Below are positions 1-11,756 of a DNA stretch of 64,000 nt, one piece after another; within the stretch, counting starts at the first letter, position 1, and each line of letters opens with the position of its first letter. The DNA is taken from contig JANXBJ010000001.1 of NCBI GenBank assembly GCA_025057645.1, forward strand, positions 116,357-180,356, in the 5' to 3' direction. Origin of the DNA: Anaerolineales bacterium. GTDB taxonomy: Bacteria; Chloroflexota; Anaerolineae; Anaerolineales; UBA4823. The notes under the pieces are model-generated. The model was not told the DNA's origin, did not search any database, and saw only the letters and a list, made by a program, of their open reading frames with translations. The position numbers and the translations under genes are program-made.

Positions 1-1
1 C

Positions 2-130
2 TTTTTGATGATTCGCAACGAAGCGGCCGCCCTCCTCGATCGGACGAGTCTGCGTCAGGCTTATCAAGGCAAACCGGTCAAGCGGCAGGAGATCTTTGAC
101 GAAGCACTGGTAGAAGGTGCAGGGATCTAA
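2..130 (+). CDS. C-terminal end of an unidentified protein (partial)
   Basis: An open frame enters from the left edge and stops with TAA at 128-130, giving the last 42 residues of a protein. The tail is charged and ends EGAGI. I do not recognise the family. It lies 69 bp upstream of the cysK start on the same strand, so it could be the preceding gene of the same transcript. No function is assigned. Confidence 0.5.
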   Translation, partial: FLMIRNEAAALLDRTSLRQAYQGKPVKRQEIFDEALVEGAGI

Positions 131-199
131 AAGCTTGCTCCCTCTATGGGAGTTCTGCTCAGACCTGCGGGGAGTCCCCCTTCTCGAGAAGAGGTAGAA

Positions 200-2478
<2,279 letters not shown>

Positions 2479-2480
2479 GT

Positions 2481-3419
2481 ATGCCCGTCATCATTCCCTC
2501 AACCCTGCCCGCAAGGGAGACCCTTCAAAAAGAAAACATCTTCGTGATGGGCGAGGAACGCGCCCTGCATCAGGACATTCGCCCGTTGGAGCTGGCGATC
2601 TTAAACTTAATGCCGACCAAGATTGCAACCGAAACGCAATTGCTCCGTCTGGTGGGAAACAGCCCTCTTCAGGTGAAGATTACTCTTCTTCATACCGCTA
2701 CTCACGAGAGCAAGAACACTTCCGCCGAGCACTTGCTCAATCATTATCAGACATTCGCCCAAGTGCAGAACCGCAAGTTTGATGGACTGATCATTACCGG
2801 AGCGCCTGTAGAGCAGATGGACTTTGAGGAAGTAGACTATTGGCAGGAATTGGTGGATATCATGGACTGGGCAGAGGAAAACGTGGAGTCCACCTTTTAT
2901 CTATGCTGGGGTGCCCAGGCCGGGCTATACCATCGTTATGGGATTCCCAAATATCCTCTGCCGAAGAAGATGTTTGGAGTGTTCGAGCACCGCCCTTTGG
3001 TTCGCACGTCGAAGCTCTTGAGGGGTTTTGATGATGTCTTCTACGCGCCTCACTCTCGCCATACTGAGGTGCGCCGCGAGGATATCGAAAAGGTTTCTGA
3101 ACTTGAGATTCTCTCCGAGTCGGAGGAGGCAGGAATCTATATCGTGGCCACTAAGGATGGGCGGCACATCTTCGTAACCGGTCATTCTGAGTATGATCCG
3201 CTGACCTTGAAGAGTGAGTACGAACGCGATCTGAGCAGAGGTTTACCGATCGAGATTCCCAAGAATTACTTCCCCAACGATGACCCTAGCCAGTTTCCTA
3301 TCGTGCGTTGGCGTGCCCATGCCAATTTGCTCTATACCAATTGGCTGAATTATTATGTCTATCAAGTCACCCCCTATGACCTGAACCAAATTCCTAAGGG
3401 AATTTACACCGATTTTTAG
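2481..3419 (+). CDS. metA: Homoserine O-acetyltransferase (MetA/HTS family)
   Basis: It acylates homoserine to start methionine synthesis. The 312-residue protein shows the MetA catalytic set: C142 in the CWGAQAG motif, and H235 and E237 in GHSEYD. Residue 111, reported to set acyl specificity in this family (Glu acetyl, Gly succinyl), is Glu here (GAPVEQ). I therefore infer acetyl-CoA as donor, which matches the O-acetylhomoserine-using metY directly upstream. It starts 2 nt after metY and carries a GAGGTG-type ribosome site inside the metY end. The next gene (pgi) has its own -10 box. Confidence 0.93.
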   Translation: MPVIIPSTLPARETLQKENIFVMGEERALHQDIRPLELAILNLMPTKIATETQLLRLVGNSPLQVKITLLHTATHESKNTSAEHLLNHYQTFAQVQNRKFDGLIITGAPVEQMDFEEVDYWQELVDIMDWAEENVESTFYLCWGAQAGLYHRYGIPKYPLPKKMFGVFEHRPLVRTSKLLRGFDDVFYAPHSRHTEVRREDIEKVSELEILSESEEAGIYIVATKDGRHIFVTGHSEYDPLTLKSEYERDLSRGLPIEIPKNYFPNDDPSQFPIVRWRAHANLLYTNWLNYYVYQVTPYDLNQIPKGIYTDF

Positions 3420-3569
3420 CAAGGTGACTGGCCTCGCCTCGATGTCCTTGTCGGTACATGGTTTAGGATATCGGCAACTTGTTTAGAAACTTTCCCCGAT
3501 GGATAAAGCCTTTTCTTAGGCTAACTGTGAGAATTAGGACAATGACTCCATACTCAGTCAATTTTGTTT

Positions 3570-3575
3570 TACAAT
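3570..3575 (+). promoter_or_regulatory. -10 box (TACAAT) for pgi, probable leaderless start
   Basis: TACAAT ends 6 nt before the pgi ATG at 3582, so a normal +1 would fall at or next to the start codon. No Shine-Dalgarno sequence fits in the gap. A convincing -35 hexamer was not found. Confidence 0.45.
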
Positions 3576-3581
3576 TGGGGT

Positions 3582-5285
3582 ATGAATGCCGAACATACCC
3601 AGTGGGTTACACAGACACTAGCAAGACTTCAGGGGGAACGGGTCATTTCCCGTGTTTGGGCTCATGACTACACCCTTTGGAGCTCAGAGCCTGCCGAAAT
3701 CACAAACCGACTAGGATGGTTGCACTGCACCGAATGGATGCCAGCGCAGATTCAACAGCTTACTGCGCTGGTCAAGGGACTGCAAGAGGAGGGATATCGC
3801 CGAGCGGTTTTGTTGGGCATGGGCGGTTCAAGCCTAGCACCGTTCGTCCTTCGGCAAGTCTTCGGTGTTCGAGAAGGTTTCCTCGATTTGCAAGTTTTGG
3901 ATACCACCGATCCGGACTCTATTGCAGCAGTCGAGAGACCGTTGGACTACCGCAAGACTTTGTTCATTGTCTCAACCAAGTCCGGAGGTACGGTGGAAAC
4001 CTTTTCCCTTTTCCGCTACTTCTATAACCGCTGTCGAGATGAGCTGGGTGAGGACGAAGTTGGTGCTCACTTCCTCGCGATCACCGACCCGGGTAGCGCA
4101 CTTGCCGAAATTGCCGAGCGGCTTCGTTTCCGTGCCCTGTTTCTCAACGATCCAAATATCGGTGGGCGCTATTCTGCCCTCTCGCTATTTGGGATGGTCC
4201 CGGCAGCGCTGATTGGAGTGGACTTGGACACCTTGTTAGCTCGCGCTGCGCATGCGGTTCAACTCAGTCGGGAGGAGAGCCTTTTCCCAGAATGCCGAAA
4301 TCCGGCAGCTATGCTAGGCGCAACTCTGGGAGCGATGGCGCTGCATGGCAAAGATAAGATCACTTTTTTGATTTCCCCCAGCCTGGAAAGTTTCGGAGAT
4401 TGGGCAGAGCAGTTGATCGCCGAAAGCAGTGGCAAAGCAGGCAAAGGCCTTGTACCAGTTGTGCGCGAACCCATCGGGAAGCCCGAAGAATATGGCCGCG
4501 ATCGTTTCTTTGTCTACCTTCGTCTGAACGGCGAGGAGGAATTCGACAACCTGACCATTGCCCTACAAGAGCGAGAACACCCTATACTGATTCTTCCCCT
4601 CTCAGATCGATATCAGGTAGCGGAACAGTTCTTCTTCTGGGAAATGGCAACTGCCATTGCTTGTCATCTCATCGGTGTTCATCCCTTTGACCAGCCCAAC
4701 GTAGAAGAGACCAAAACCCTGACTCGTCAGTTCCTTGCAACTTACACAGAAAGCGGTAAGCTCTCAGCAGAGACACCCGATTTCGATGACGGATCTATAG
4801 AGGTCTTCGGCAGCCCATCGGCAAGCACACCCGAAGAAGCCTTAATCAACTTCCTTGCTGAGGCTGCACCCCCAGCTTATGTTGCTTTGCAGGCTTTTCT
4901 CCCTCAAACCCCTGAGGTCGATCAGGCGCTTCAGACTTTGCGGAGGGTTATCCGCCAGCAGAGCGGTTGCGCAGTCACGCTCGGATACGGACCTCGCTAT
5001 TTGCATTCCACTGGCCAGCTTCACAAAGGGGGTGGAGGAAAGGCTTATTTTGTGCAGTTCACCTGTGAGCCTCAGTCAACCGATCTTGCCGTTCCAGATG
5101 AGACTGGTTCGGCTCGTTCTAGGATTAGCTTTGGCACCTTGAAGCTCGCCCAAGCCTTAGGGGATCGACAAGCACTCCTTAACCGAGGCCACCGTGTCTT
5201 AAGTTTTCATGTGAAGAAAGGTTTGTCTAGGGCACTCTTTTCTCTGAGCTCCTCTAAGCTTGCCGGTGAATCTAGACCCTTATAG
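3582..5285 (+). CDS. pgi: Glucose-6-phosphate isomerase
   Basis: It interconverts glucose-6-phosphate and fructose-6-phosphate. The 567-residue protein has two SIS-type sugar-isomerase lobes, with GMGGSSLAP at 79-87 and TKSGGT at 132-137, an ESSGK motif further on, and a C-terminal GQLHKGGG segment. The C-terminal third resembles the PGI half of transaldolase-PGI fusions, but no transaldolase domain is attached. TTG 3564 would add six residues; ATG 3582 is preferred because a -10 box sits immediately upstream. It is followed 39 bp later by ribA. Confidence 0.88.
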   Translation: MNAEHTQWVTQTLARLQGERVISRVWAHDYTLWSSEPAEITNRLGWLHCTEWMPAQIQQLTALVKGLQEEGYRRAVLLGMGGSSLAPFVLRQVFGVREGFLDLQVLDTTDPDSIAAVERPLDYRKTLFIVSTKSGGTVETFSLFRYFYNRCRDELGEDEVGAHFLAITDPGSALAEIAERLRFRALFLNDPNIGGRYSALSLFGMVPAALIGVDLDTLLARAAHAVQLSREESLFPECRNPAAMLGATLGAMALHGKDKITFLISPSLESFGDWAEQLIAESSGKAGKGLVPVVREPIGKPEEYGRDRFFVYLRLNGEEEFDNLTIALQEREHPILILPLSDRYQVAEQFFFWEMATAIACHLIGVHPFDQPNVEETKTLTRQFLATYTESGKLSAETPDFDDGSIEVFGSPSASTPEEALINFLAEAAPPAYVALQAFLPQTPEVDQALQTLRRVIRQQSGCAVTLGYGPRYLHSTGQLHKGGGGKAYFVQFTCEPQSTDLAVPDETGSARSRISFGTLKLAQALGDRQALLNRGHRVLSFHVKKGLSRALFSLSSSKLAGESRPL

Positions 5286-5324
5286 CCGGGGAGGGAGGCT
5301 TTTGCAGACGCGCTAGGAGGCGAT

Positions 5325-6065
5325 ATGGCTCTCAACCCTCAGCAGATTCAGGACTTAATCAGCCAGGATTTGGAGCATTGCTGCGATGGATATGGGCCAG
5401 ACCAGATTTGTGTGCGGATCGTGGCCATCGCAGAGCTGCCCACTCGCTTCGGTCAGTTTCAAGTTGTTGCCTTTTACAACAATAAAGACGGCAAGGAGCA
5501 TGCCGCACTCATCCACGGTGACGTGATCGGGGCAGAAGATGTGCCAGTGCGCATTCATTCCGAGTGTCTCACGGGGGATGTGTTTGGCTCATTGCGGTGT
5601 GATTGCCGGGATCAGCTTGAAACAGCCTTATGTCTCTTAGGTCAGATGGATAAAGGCCTCCTTCTCTATCTCCGCCAAGAAGGCCGTGGGATCGGCTTTA
5701 TCAATAAAATTCGTGCCTACAGCCTGCAAGATCGGGGCTTGGATACCGTAGAGGCCAATCTAGCCCTTGGATTCCGAGATGATGAACGGGACTATTGGAT
5801 CGCTGCCCATATGCTTGACTCCCTAAAGGTGCGGTCAATCCGTTTGATGACCAACAATCCGCGTAAGATACGGGAGTTGAGGCAGTATGGCATCCGCATT
5901 ACTGAGCGAATTCCCCTAGTCATACCTGCGAATCCTTTCAACGAATTCTATCTGAGAACCAAGGCTATAAAGTCTGGGCATATGATCGAGCCCAACGGAA
6001 GGCGCCATCTGAGAGAACAGATGGACTTTCCCGGTGAAGAGAGGCCCCCTAGCCCGGAGGAATAG
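5325..6065 (+). CDS. ribA: GTP cyclohydrolase II
   Basis: It performs the first step of riboflavin synthesis, opening GTP to a pyrimidine with loss of formate. The 246-residue protein carries the zinc-binding cysteines C81, C92 and C94 in the HSECLTG...RCDC segment, the LRQEGRGIG loop and the late TNNPRKI motif. It is a stand-alone GTPCH II: no DHBP synthase (RibB) domain is fused and no rib genes are adjacent. AGGAGG at 5315-5320 lies 4 nt before ATG 5325. An SDR gene begins 3 nt after its stop, suggesting co-transcription. Confidence 0.92.
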   Translation: MALNPQQIQDLISQDLEHCCDGYGPDQICVRIVAIAELPTRFGQFQVVAFYNNKDGKEHAALIHGDVIGAEDVPVRIHSECLTGDVFGSLRCDCRDQLETALCLLGQMDKGLLLYLRQEGRGIGFINKIRAYSLQDRGLDTVEANLALGFRDDERDYWIAAHMLDSLKVRSIRLMTNNPRKIRELRQYGIRITERIPLVIPANPFNEFYLRTKAIKSGHMIEPNGRRHLREQMDFPGEERPPSPEE

Positions 6066-6068
6066 AGC

Positions 6069-6779
6069 ATGAGCTTTAGGGGAGTGGTTGTCGTTGCCGG
6101 AGCCAATAGCGCCACTGCGCGAGCGCTTGCACGCCGTTTTGCCGGAGAATCGGTTTCTCTAGCCCTCTTTTCTAGGGATAAAGAAAAGCTCTTGCGGTTT
6201 CGGGAGGAATTGTCCCTCCCCCCGGAACGGACTTTAATCGAGGCATTTGACTTTCGAGAGGCGGACTCTGCTTCTCAGGCGGCGGCGTTGGTGAAGGAGA
6301 AATTTCAGGGTTGTGATGTGCTCGTTAACCTAATTGGGGGTTGGATCGGAGGCAAGTCCATTGATGCCTTTGAACCCGCAGATTATGCGTTAATGCTGGA
6401 GCAGCATTTTTGGACGACCCTCCATTTGGTGCGTGCCTTCTTGCCCCTGCTTCGTCTTTCCCGGTGTGGACGGGTTTTCGTAGTGAGTTCGCCCACGGCT
6501 GCCTTGCCTCCGGCGAATAACGCGCCCTACTCCGTCGCCAAAGCTGCCCAGGAAGCTCTAATGCTAGCTCTAGCGCAGGAGGCCAAGGGGAGTTCTCTAA
6601 CGGCAAATGTGCTGCGTGTGACTGCGATTGACGTAGAGGGTCTTCGTGACCGAAAACTTTCGGAGAAAACCGCCGGCCGGACGACCCCAGAGGAAATTGC
6701 TGAAACGATCTTCTTTTTATGCAGCGAAGCAGCGAACAAGATCAACGGGGCTCGAATACCCTTGTATGGAAGTCCATAA
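6069..6779 (+). CDS. Short-chain dehydrogenase/reductase
   Basis: This is a Rossmann-fold NAD(P) oxidoreductase of 236 residues. The nucleotide loop near residues 10-18 reads AGANSATAR, an atypical variant of TGxxxGIG. The catalytic pair is clear at Y154/K158 (YSVAK), with serines at 140-141. It follows ribA with a 3-nt gap and may be translated from the same mRNA, though nothing shows a role in riboflavin synthesis. The substrate cannot be predicted. Confidence 0.8.
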   Translation: MSFRGVVVVAGANSATARALARRFAGESVSLALFSRDKEKLLRFREELSLPPERTLIEAFDFREADSASQAAALVKEKFQGCDVLVNLIGGWIGGKSIDAFEPADYALMLEQHFWTTLHLVRAFLPLLRLSRCGRVFVVSSPTAALPPANNAPYSVAKAAQEALMLALAQEAKGSSLTANVLRVTAIDVEGLRDRKLSEKTAGRTTPEEIAETIFFLCSEAANKINGARIPLYGSP

Positions 6780-6817
6780 GCTTGCCTTATCCATAATGCA
6801 ATGATGGAAGGTATGCT

Positions 6818-7825
6818 ATGAAATCTTTATCCCCCTCCCTCACAAAATGGCGGTTTTTATGCCTTACGATGCTCACCCTCCTGGCCTGTTCGACAGTGGA
6901 TCTTCTCACGCAAAGAACCGCTACGCCTGAGCCGACCCTCGGTGTTACAGAGACCCCCACAGCCACCGTAGATTTCGTTGCTCAGACCGCTACCGCTCAA
7001 GAGACCCAAGCAGCTCAAGACGCTCAAGCTACTCAGGTGGCCGCCCAGCAAACGCAACAGGCGGAAGAGGCCCTTAGAGCGACAAAAGTCGCCTTAGAGC
7101 CTTATGAAATTGCTTTGTCCGGACTGGGGGTCGTGCCTTCGGAAGGACAAATCTATCTTGCCGATTCTTCGGTAACCCTTCAGGGCAGTGGTTTCCAGAA
7201 GTACTTTTACGCTGATCAATTTCCCGGCATTGTGGGGAGAAACATAGCTATTCAAGCAGAGATCCAGTGGAATTCGCGCTTCGGTGATGCAGGCTGTGGC
7301 TTTGCGTTTCGCTCTAATGGCGATCTAGATAAGCCGAATCAATATGCACTGATCGCCATGCGAGCGTTCGGTGGTCATGTTGCTTTTGAAGTGCACAGCG
7401 AGGGCACGGTGATCAACCGTATAGAGGTCTATCCGCATTCCTACGATCCTCAATTTGATTGGCAAAACGGTGTGACCAATCGTGTCTCGGCTGTCCTGAG
7501 AGAGAACTCGCTTCAAATCTTCACCCATGGGATCTTGCTTGAGACCATGGACCCTACGGCAGAGCCTAGGCCGCCGGTTCTACCGCCTCCGCCTGCGCCA
7601 CCCCAAAGTAATGACACGAGCGAATGGGCCGAGTATAGAGCGGAATTAGAAGCCTACAACGCAATGAAGCAGGAGGTTCTGAAGAAATATAACTTCTTCC
7701 GCTCCCGCTTTCGGGAGGGGGCTGGCAACTACCCAGAGGGTTTGGTTTACTTAGTTGCCTACGCTGGCAGTGGCGACATCACTTGCCAGTTCAAGAATGC
7801 CTTCTTGTGGGTTGGTTCTCCGTAG
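6818..7825 (+). CDS. Secreted lipoprotein with T/Q/A-rich linker
   Basis: This 335-residue protein has an N-terminal signal with lipobox LLAC (modified Cys at 24). A low-complexity Thr/Gln/Ala-rich stalk follows from about residue 35 to 90. The C-terminal globular part (about 95-335) is interrupted by a proline stretch near 250 and a short charged helix. The globular part resembles carbohydrate-binding or jelly-roll style domains common in Anaerolineae lipoproteins, but I cannot name it. A GGAAGG ribosome site precedes ATG 6818. Likely exposed on the outer face of the membrane. Confidence 0.65.
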   Translation: MKSLSPSLTKWRFLCLTMLTLLACSTVDLLTQRTATPEPTLGVTETPTATVDFVAQTATAQETQAAQDAQATQVAAQQTQQAEEALRATKVALEPYEIALSGLGVVPSEGQIYLADSSVTLQGSGFQKYFYADQFPGIVGRNIAIQAEIQWNSRFGDAGCGFAFRSNGDLDKPNQYALIAMRAFGGHVAFEVHSEGTVINRIEVYPHSYDPQFDWQNGVTNRVSAVLRENSLQIFTHGILLETMDPTAEPRPPVLPPPPAPPQSNDTSEWAEYRAELEAYNAMKQEVLKKYNFFRSRFREGAGNYPEGLVYLVAYAGSGDITCQFKNAFLWVGSP

Positions 7826-7869
7826 GGAATCTGGGCCTGATCGAGTCTGATCGTCAAGTTGGCCTTGGC

Positions 7870-8982
7870 TTACGATAAGCTAATTCCTTCCATCACATAT
7901 TGGGTTAACTCACCTACGCTTAAGCCGCTGATCCCGAGGCTTTCGGTGGTGCGTCCACGCCGCCAGTAGTCGGTGCGATGGATGATGCAGGCTAGGCGAA
8001 TAATGGCGTCAATGCCGCGCACCGAGACACCGTATTGTTGCCCTAGTGAAGCGATAGGCACAAGGCTCATTGGCACGTCTTCGGTGATATAACGATGGTT
8101 CAAGACTGCCGGCGCCTTAATTCCGTAGTAGCCGGGCTGGTTATGGATTGCCTCGTATAGGTCATTGCCGGTGGCATCGTAAGCCATTTTCAGCCACTCC
8201 AGCGCAGTGCGGGCGCGGATTCCCAGGGCAGAGGCTACGGTTACTCGTTCCCGATCCAGAACTTCCAGGACGCGTGCTACCGAGGGGGTGACTCCATCAA
8301 TGTAAAACTGAAAGTCTCCGCGGGTTGACTCAATCCGGCCGGCGTTTAGCAGGGTAAGTGCCGGGTGGAAGATAGCTCCCATGTTGTTTAAGCCGGTGTG
8401 TAGCACACTGGTCCCATCGATGAATTGGGGATAGGCGGGACGAAGGGCTGCGAGGGCTTCGGCAGTGCGGCTCGCCGGGAGGGCAGCTAGGGGGACTGTT
8501 TCCTTGATGCTAAAAATACGCGCTTGAGCAGGACCGTCCGAGCGAGAAGCATAGATGAGGGTTTCCGTTTCTGCGATCAGCGGTTGGGTTTTGCATCCTT
8601 GGCTGCGAAGGGTGCGCTCGAACTCTATAGCGCCTAAAGTGCGCCCGGGGTTGAGGACAACAACATGGGAATCCTTGAGATAGGGCGCTGCCCGGCGGGC
8701 AATATCTGCATGAGCCGAGGAGGGGACTACGACCATAAGGATGTTTGCGAACTCTAGAGCTTCGGCGATGTCGGAGGTGACCAGAGCCAGGTGAGCAAAG
8801 CCAGAAGGCAAGCGTTCTGGACCTTCCAGTTCAATCCCACCTCGTTCCTTGATGACATGAATGTTTTCGTAGGTTCGGTTCCAAAGGGCTACCTCAAAGC
8901 CCATAAGAGCTAAATGGGCTGCCATAGCTTTCCCACCGTGTCCTGCGCCTAGAACTGCAAAGCGATTTGCCTTATCACTCAC
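7870..8982 (-). CDS. NAD/NADP octopine/nopaline (opine) dehydrogenase family protein
   Basis: The 370-residue protein has an N-terminal Rossmann fold with GAGHGG at 12-17 and a C-terminal all-helical octopine-dehydrogenase domain. The latter includes the HTGLNN...HP region expected around the catalytic histidine. The family reductively condenses an amino acid with a 2-keto acid; the substrate is unknown. The start is GTG at 8982, overlapping the TGA of the upstream B12-domain gene (GTGA), with AAGGAGG 7 nt before it, so the two are translationally coupled. It is the last gene of a three-gene minus-strand operon. Confidence 0.82.
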   Translation of the reverse strand: MSDKANRFAVLGAGHGGKAMAAHLALMGFEVALWNRTYENIHVIKERGGIELEGPERLPSGFAHLALVTSDIAEALEFANILMVVVPSSAHADIARRAAPYLKDSHVVVLNPGRTLGAIEFERTLRSQGCKTQPLIAETETLIYASRSDGPAQARIFSIKETVPLAALPASRTAEALAALRPAYPQFIDGTSVLHTGLNNMGAIFHPALTLLNAGRIESTRGDFQFYIDGVTPSVARVLEVLDRERVTVASALGIRARTALEWLKMAYDATGNDLYEAIHNQPGYYGIKAPAVLNHRYITEDVPMSLVPIASLGQQYGVSVRGIDAIIRLACIIHRTDYWRRGRTTESLGISGLSVGELTQYVMEGISLS

Positions 8983-10643
8983 GGCGAAACCTCCTTAGGT
9001 CGATACTTTGTGAAAACCCGGTTGAGCCTTTGTCGCTCATCCAAGGGTTGCCCGCTTTCGGGATCGACTTCCACGCACGCCCCCCGTCCATCAATCCGAG
9101 TGACCGATTGACCGCAAGCATAAGGATTATTTTTCAATTGCGGCGCGTCAAGGATACCGAGTCGCACCGCCATTGCCAAGGTTTGGGGGTCGGTTAGAGG
9201 CTCTTCCACTGAATCAGGAGCGAGTTTCCGAATCGCCTCCAAGGTTATTTCGGCTTGATGAATAAGCTCCTCGACCCGTTCCCGGACCTGCGGGTCATGG
9301 CTCATGTTCGGTTGTCCGTTCAGGGCGGTTTGGATGACCTGTCGCGCCATTTTACACGAGGCGATAACCTCGTCTGCTGTGGCCGCATGGTGAGCCTCGT
9401 TGTATCCCACCACATGGACGATGTGAGGTCGAATAGCCATTTGGAGATAGATGGTGGCTGCAAGATGGGCCTTGGCGGCGTCTAGGTCGAGGGGGTAGCT
9501 GAGCAAACCGGTGCGGGTTTGCCTCCAGATGCGAAACTCTTCGTCTTGCAAAGGCTCGATAAGCTTTAGGATAGCCAGCATTTTCGCTAAGTCCATGGCA
9601 TCGGATAGCCCTGGAGGGCTGTTGAACATCATTTGGGCAATGTAATCCTTGACCCCGAATGCCTTGGCGTTGAATGCGGATAAGTAAGCTGAGACGACAA
9701 AGACCACGTCCGAAGCGTCGCGCATGCCCCAATGGTGGGGTTCGTTCAACTCCACGGGTATGCCTCGCTCCCCATACCAGCGCATCACTTCTTGATGCTG
9801 GCGGATTGAGCCTTCTAAATCCCATGGCCCCCGGCCATCCATGCGGTTAAACCAAAACAGCGGAATTGCACACCATGCGTTGTGGATCGTTGCCATGTAG
9901 AGTTCTGCGAGAGCAATAAAGTCATCGGTGCCGGAATAAGTGCGCATTAGAGGGTAGTTGCCGCAGCGGCTAGCCTGGTAGAGAGCACGGTAGTCTGCGG
10001 CGGAACGGACTGGAACACCCCCTGCGCCCCTGCGCCGTGGGTCTTGGCGCTCTGGGTGAAAAAAGTTTTCTTGTGCATCCTGGTCGATGCCCAGGGAGAT
10101 AACATCTAGAACTTTCGCCTGCGCAATTTTCCGAATCCCTGCCAAAGTCTCTTCCATGGTTGGAAGGCCGAAATGATGGCGCAGGAGCGGGTAGGGAGAT
10201 TTCCAAACGATTCGCGCTACGGTATCCTGGGGGTAGTCCTTCTCAGAAGATGAATTTGGGGAAGCTCCTCTCAGATAAGTCAGGATTTCTTCCTCCGCTT
10301 CCCCTCCGTAGAAGACCTTCTCGAAGAAACCAATCTTTGCTGCCTGTTCAGCCACCGGAGGTGTTCCGCCGAAGACAAAGCGCACTCCCTTCGAGCGTAA
10401 GCCATCGGCTTGCTCGGCAAATTCGGCTAGAAGACGCTCTCCAGTCTCGGGAGTAAGGCGGTAGGAGACTCCGACTAAATCCGCTCCCTCGGCTTCTGCT
10501 GCTCGAATTACTTCTTCTACGGAAACCGCGGGACCTAGAAACACGGCCCGCCAACCTGCTTTCTCTGCTAGACGCAAGAACCGATATACGCCGGCGACAT
10601 GGACGCATTCCCCTAATGCACCTGCAACGACCGTTTTTTTCAT
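8979..10643 (-). CDS. B12-binding-domain protein with glutamate-mutase-like C-terminal barrel
   Basis: A 554-residue protein. Residues 1-130 form a cobalamin-binding fold: aligned to the mutase motif DxHxxG, the text reads CVHVAG, so His and Gly are kept but the Asp is Cys. The downstream GP-SVEEVI and FVFGG elements also fit. Residues about 150-450 look like a TIM-barrel mutase-type domain (SGTDDF, NEPHHWGM, FNAKAFG). A Cys-containing tail (ACGQS...GRGAC) closes the protein. It could be an adenosylcobalamin-dependent carbon-skeleton or amino mutase of unknown substrate, or a B12-binding relic. It lies between a UPF0316 gene (12 nt upstream) and the opine dehydrogenase (4-nt overlap). Confidence 0.6.
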   Translation of the reverse strand: MKKTVVAGALGECVHVAGVYRFLRLAEKAGWRAVFLGPAVSVEEVIRAAEAEGADLVGVSYRLTPETGERLLAEFAEQADGLRSKGVRFVFGGTPPVAEQAAKIGFFEKVFYGGEAEEEILTYLRGASPNSSSEKDYPQDTVARIVWKSPYPLLRHHFGLPTMEETLAGIRKIAQAKVLDVISLGIDQDAQENFFHPERQDPRRRGAGGVPVRSAADYRALYQASRCGNYPLMRTYSGTDDFIALAELYMATIHNAWCAIPLFWFNRMDGRGPWDLEGSIRQHQEVMRWYGERGIPVELNEPHHWGMRDASDVVFVVSAYLSAFNAKAFGVKDYIAQMMFNSPPGLSDAMDLAKMLAILKLIEPLQDEEFRIWRQTRTGLLSYPLDLDAAKAHLAATIYLQMAIRPHIVHVVGYNEAHHAATADEVIASCKMARQVIQTALNGQPNMSHDPQVRERVEELIHQAEITLEAIRKLAPDSVEEPLTDPQTLAMAVRLGILDAPQLKNNPYACGQSVTRIDGRGACVEVDPESGQPLDERQRLNRVFTKYRPKEVSP

Positions 10644-10655
10644 CGTGTGTCCCCT

Positions 10656-11243
10656 TCATTTACGTCTAGTGCCAAAGGCTTGAAGAATCTGCCAGTCCCC
10701 GGTCGAGGGGAAAACGCCCCGCGAAGCGGTGCGAATTTCTTCGACCGTAAAAAAAGTCTTAGGGTCGATCTGGTGAATCAATTCCTCGACTTGTCTCAAA
10801 TGACGTCGCGGGATCAGGGTGTAAAGGATATCGATCGAACCCTGAGTTCCCATGGCGGGTAATTTCGTGACCCCAAATCCCTTTTCTTTTAGCAGCTCCA
10901 TCAAGCGATCGCTATCCTGCTTCAGGAAAATCCGCACTGCCACCGTGCCGATCGCCAGTTTTTGTTCGATGAATAGCCCGATATAGTTGCCGGCTGCAAA
11001 GCCAGCTGCGTAAGCGAGGTAAGTCAGGGGGTTGGTCAGGTTGCGCATAATCTGGCCGATCGCCAAAATCCAGATCAGCACCTCAAAAAACCCTACGACT
11101 GGAGCCAGGGATCTTCGCCCTTGGGCGGAAAACACGATTCGCAGGGTCATTAAGCTTACGTCAGAAATACGGGCTACGAAGATCAACAAGGGCAATATTC
11201 CCCATTGGAACCAATCGGACTGAAAAAGTGAATCAAAGCTCAT
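10656..11243 (-). CDS. UPF0316 (YebE-type) membrane protein, DUF2179
   Basis: The 195-residue protein has three predicted membrane helices in the first about 90 residues, followed by a soluble DUF2179-type domain (about 105-170). AGGAG sits just before ATG 11243. It opens the operon with the B12-domain protein and opine dehydrogenase. The family has no established function; DUF2179 domains bind cyclic or other nucleotides in some structural work, which I do not rely on here. Confidence 0.8.
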   Translation of the reverse strand: MSFDSLFQSDWFQWGILPLLIFVARISDVSLMTLRIVFSAQGRRSLAPVVGFFEVLIWILAIGQIMRNLTNPLTYLAYAAGFAAGNYIGLFIEQKLAIGTVAVRIFLKQDSDRLMELLKEKGFGVTKLPAMGTQGSIDILYTLIPRRHLRQVEELIHQIDPKTFFTVEEIRTASRGVFPSTGDWQILQAFGTRRK

Positions 11244-11470
11244 TGTGAGATGCTCCTAGTCTTACAGGCAATTCCTGAGAGAAGTATACACCCTGCACTG
11301 CGCTTCCCGAGACGGTCGAGGAGGGAACATTGGGAGGTTTTGCTATTTTACCTCAGGGAACCTCTAGCTTGTTCGATGAATTTGCTATCCAGTTTATTCG
11401 TGTAACCTTTTGCTTACCGCTGCATCTAATCGGTAGCTTTGGAGAGTCTATTGTTCGGAGAGTTTGAAGC

Positions 11471-11728
11471 ATGGTGAATCAACCTAAGCCGCAACCGAAA
11501 GTGATTCTCTTTACCACGCCGACTTGCTCTTTCTGTAATGCAGCCAAGCGATATTTGCGAGAGCGGGGGATCAAGTTTAAGGACGTGGACGTTAGCCGCG
11601 ACCCTGCAGCAGCACGTGACATGGTGCGCCGTTCTGGTCAGAGCGGCGTTCCGGTCATCGATATTGGGGGAAAGATTATCGTGGGATTTGATCGGGCAAA
11701 AATTGACCAATACTTGGGGCTAAAGTAG
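11471..11728 (+). CDS. Glutaredoxin-family protein (NrdH/YruB type)
   Basis: An 85-residue thioredoxin-fold protein with redox motif CSFC at the start of the first helix, the cis-proline segment SGVPVIDI and a following GG turn (DIGGKIIVGF). This is the standard length for NrdH-like glutaredoxins. It lies 28 bp upstream of groES on the same strand, so the two could form a small stress operon. The electron donor is not predictable. Confidence 0.85.
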   Translation: MVNQPKPQPKVILFTTPTCSFCNAAKRYLRERGIKFKDVDVSRDPAAARDMVRRSGQSGVPVIDIGGKIIVGFDRAKIDQYLGLK

Positions 11729-11756
11729 GAGAAGTCTTCTTTTTCGGAGGGTATCG

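Noticed and set aside
131..199. SAM or other riboswitch before cysK-metY-metA
   Set aside because: Only about 70 bp between genes and no conserved core seen.
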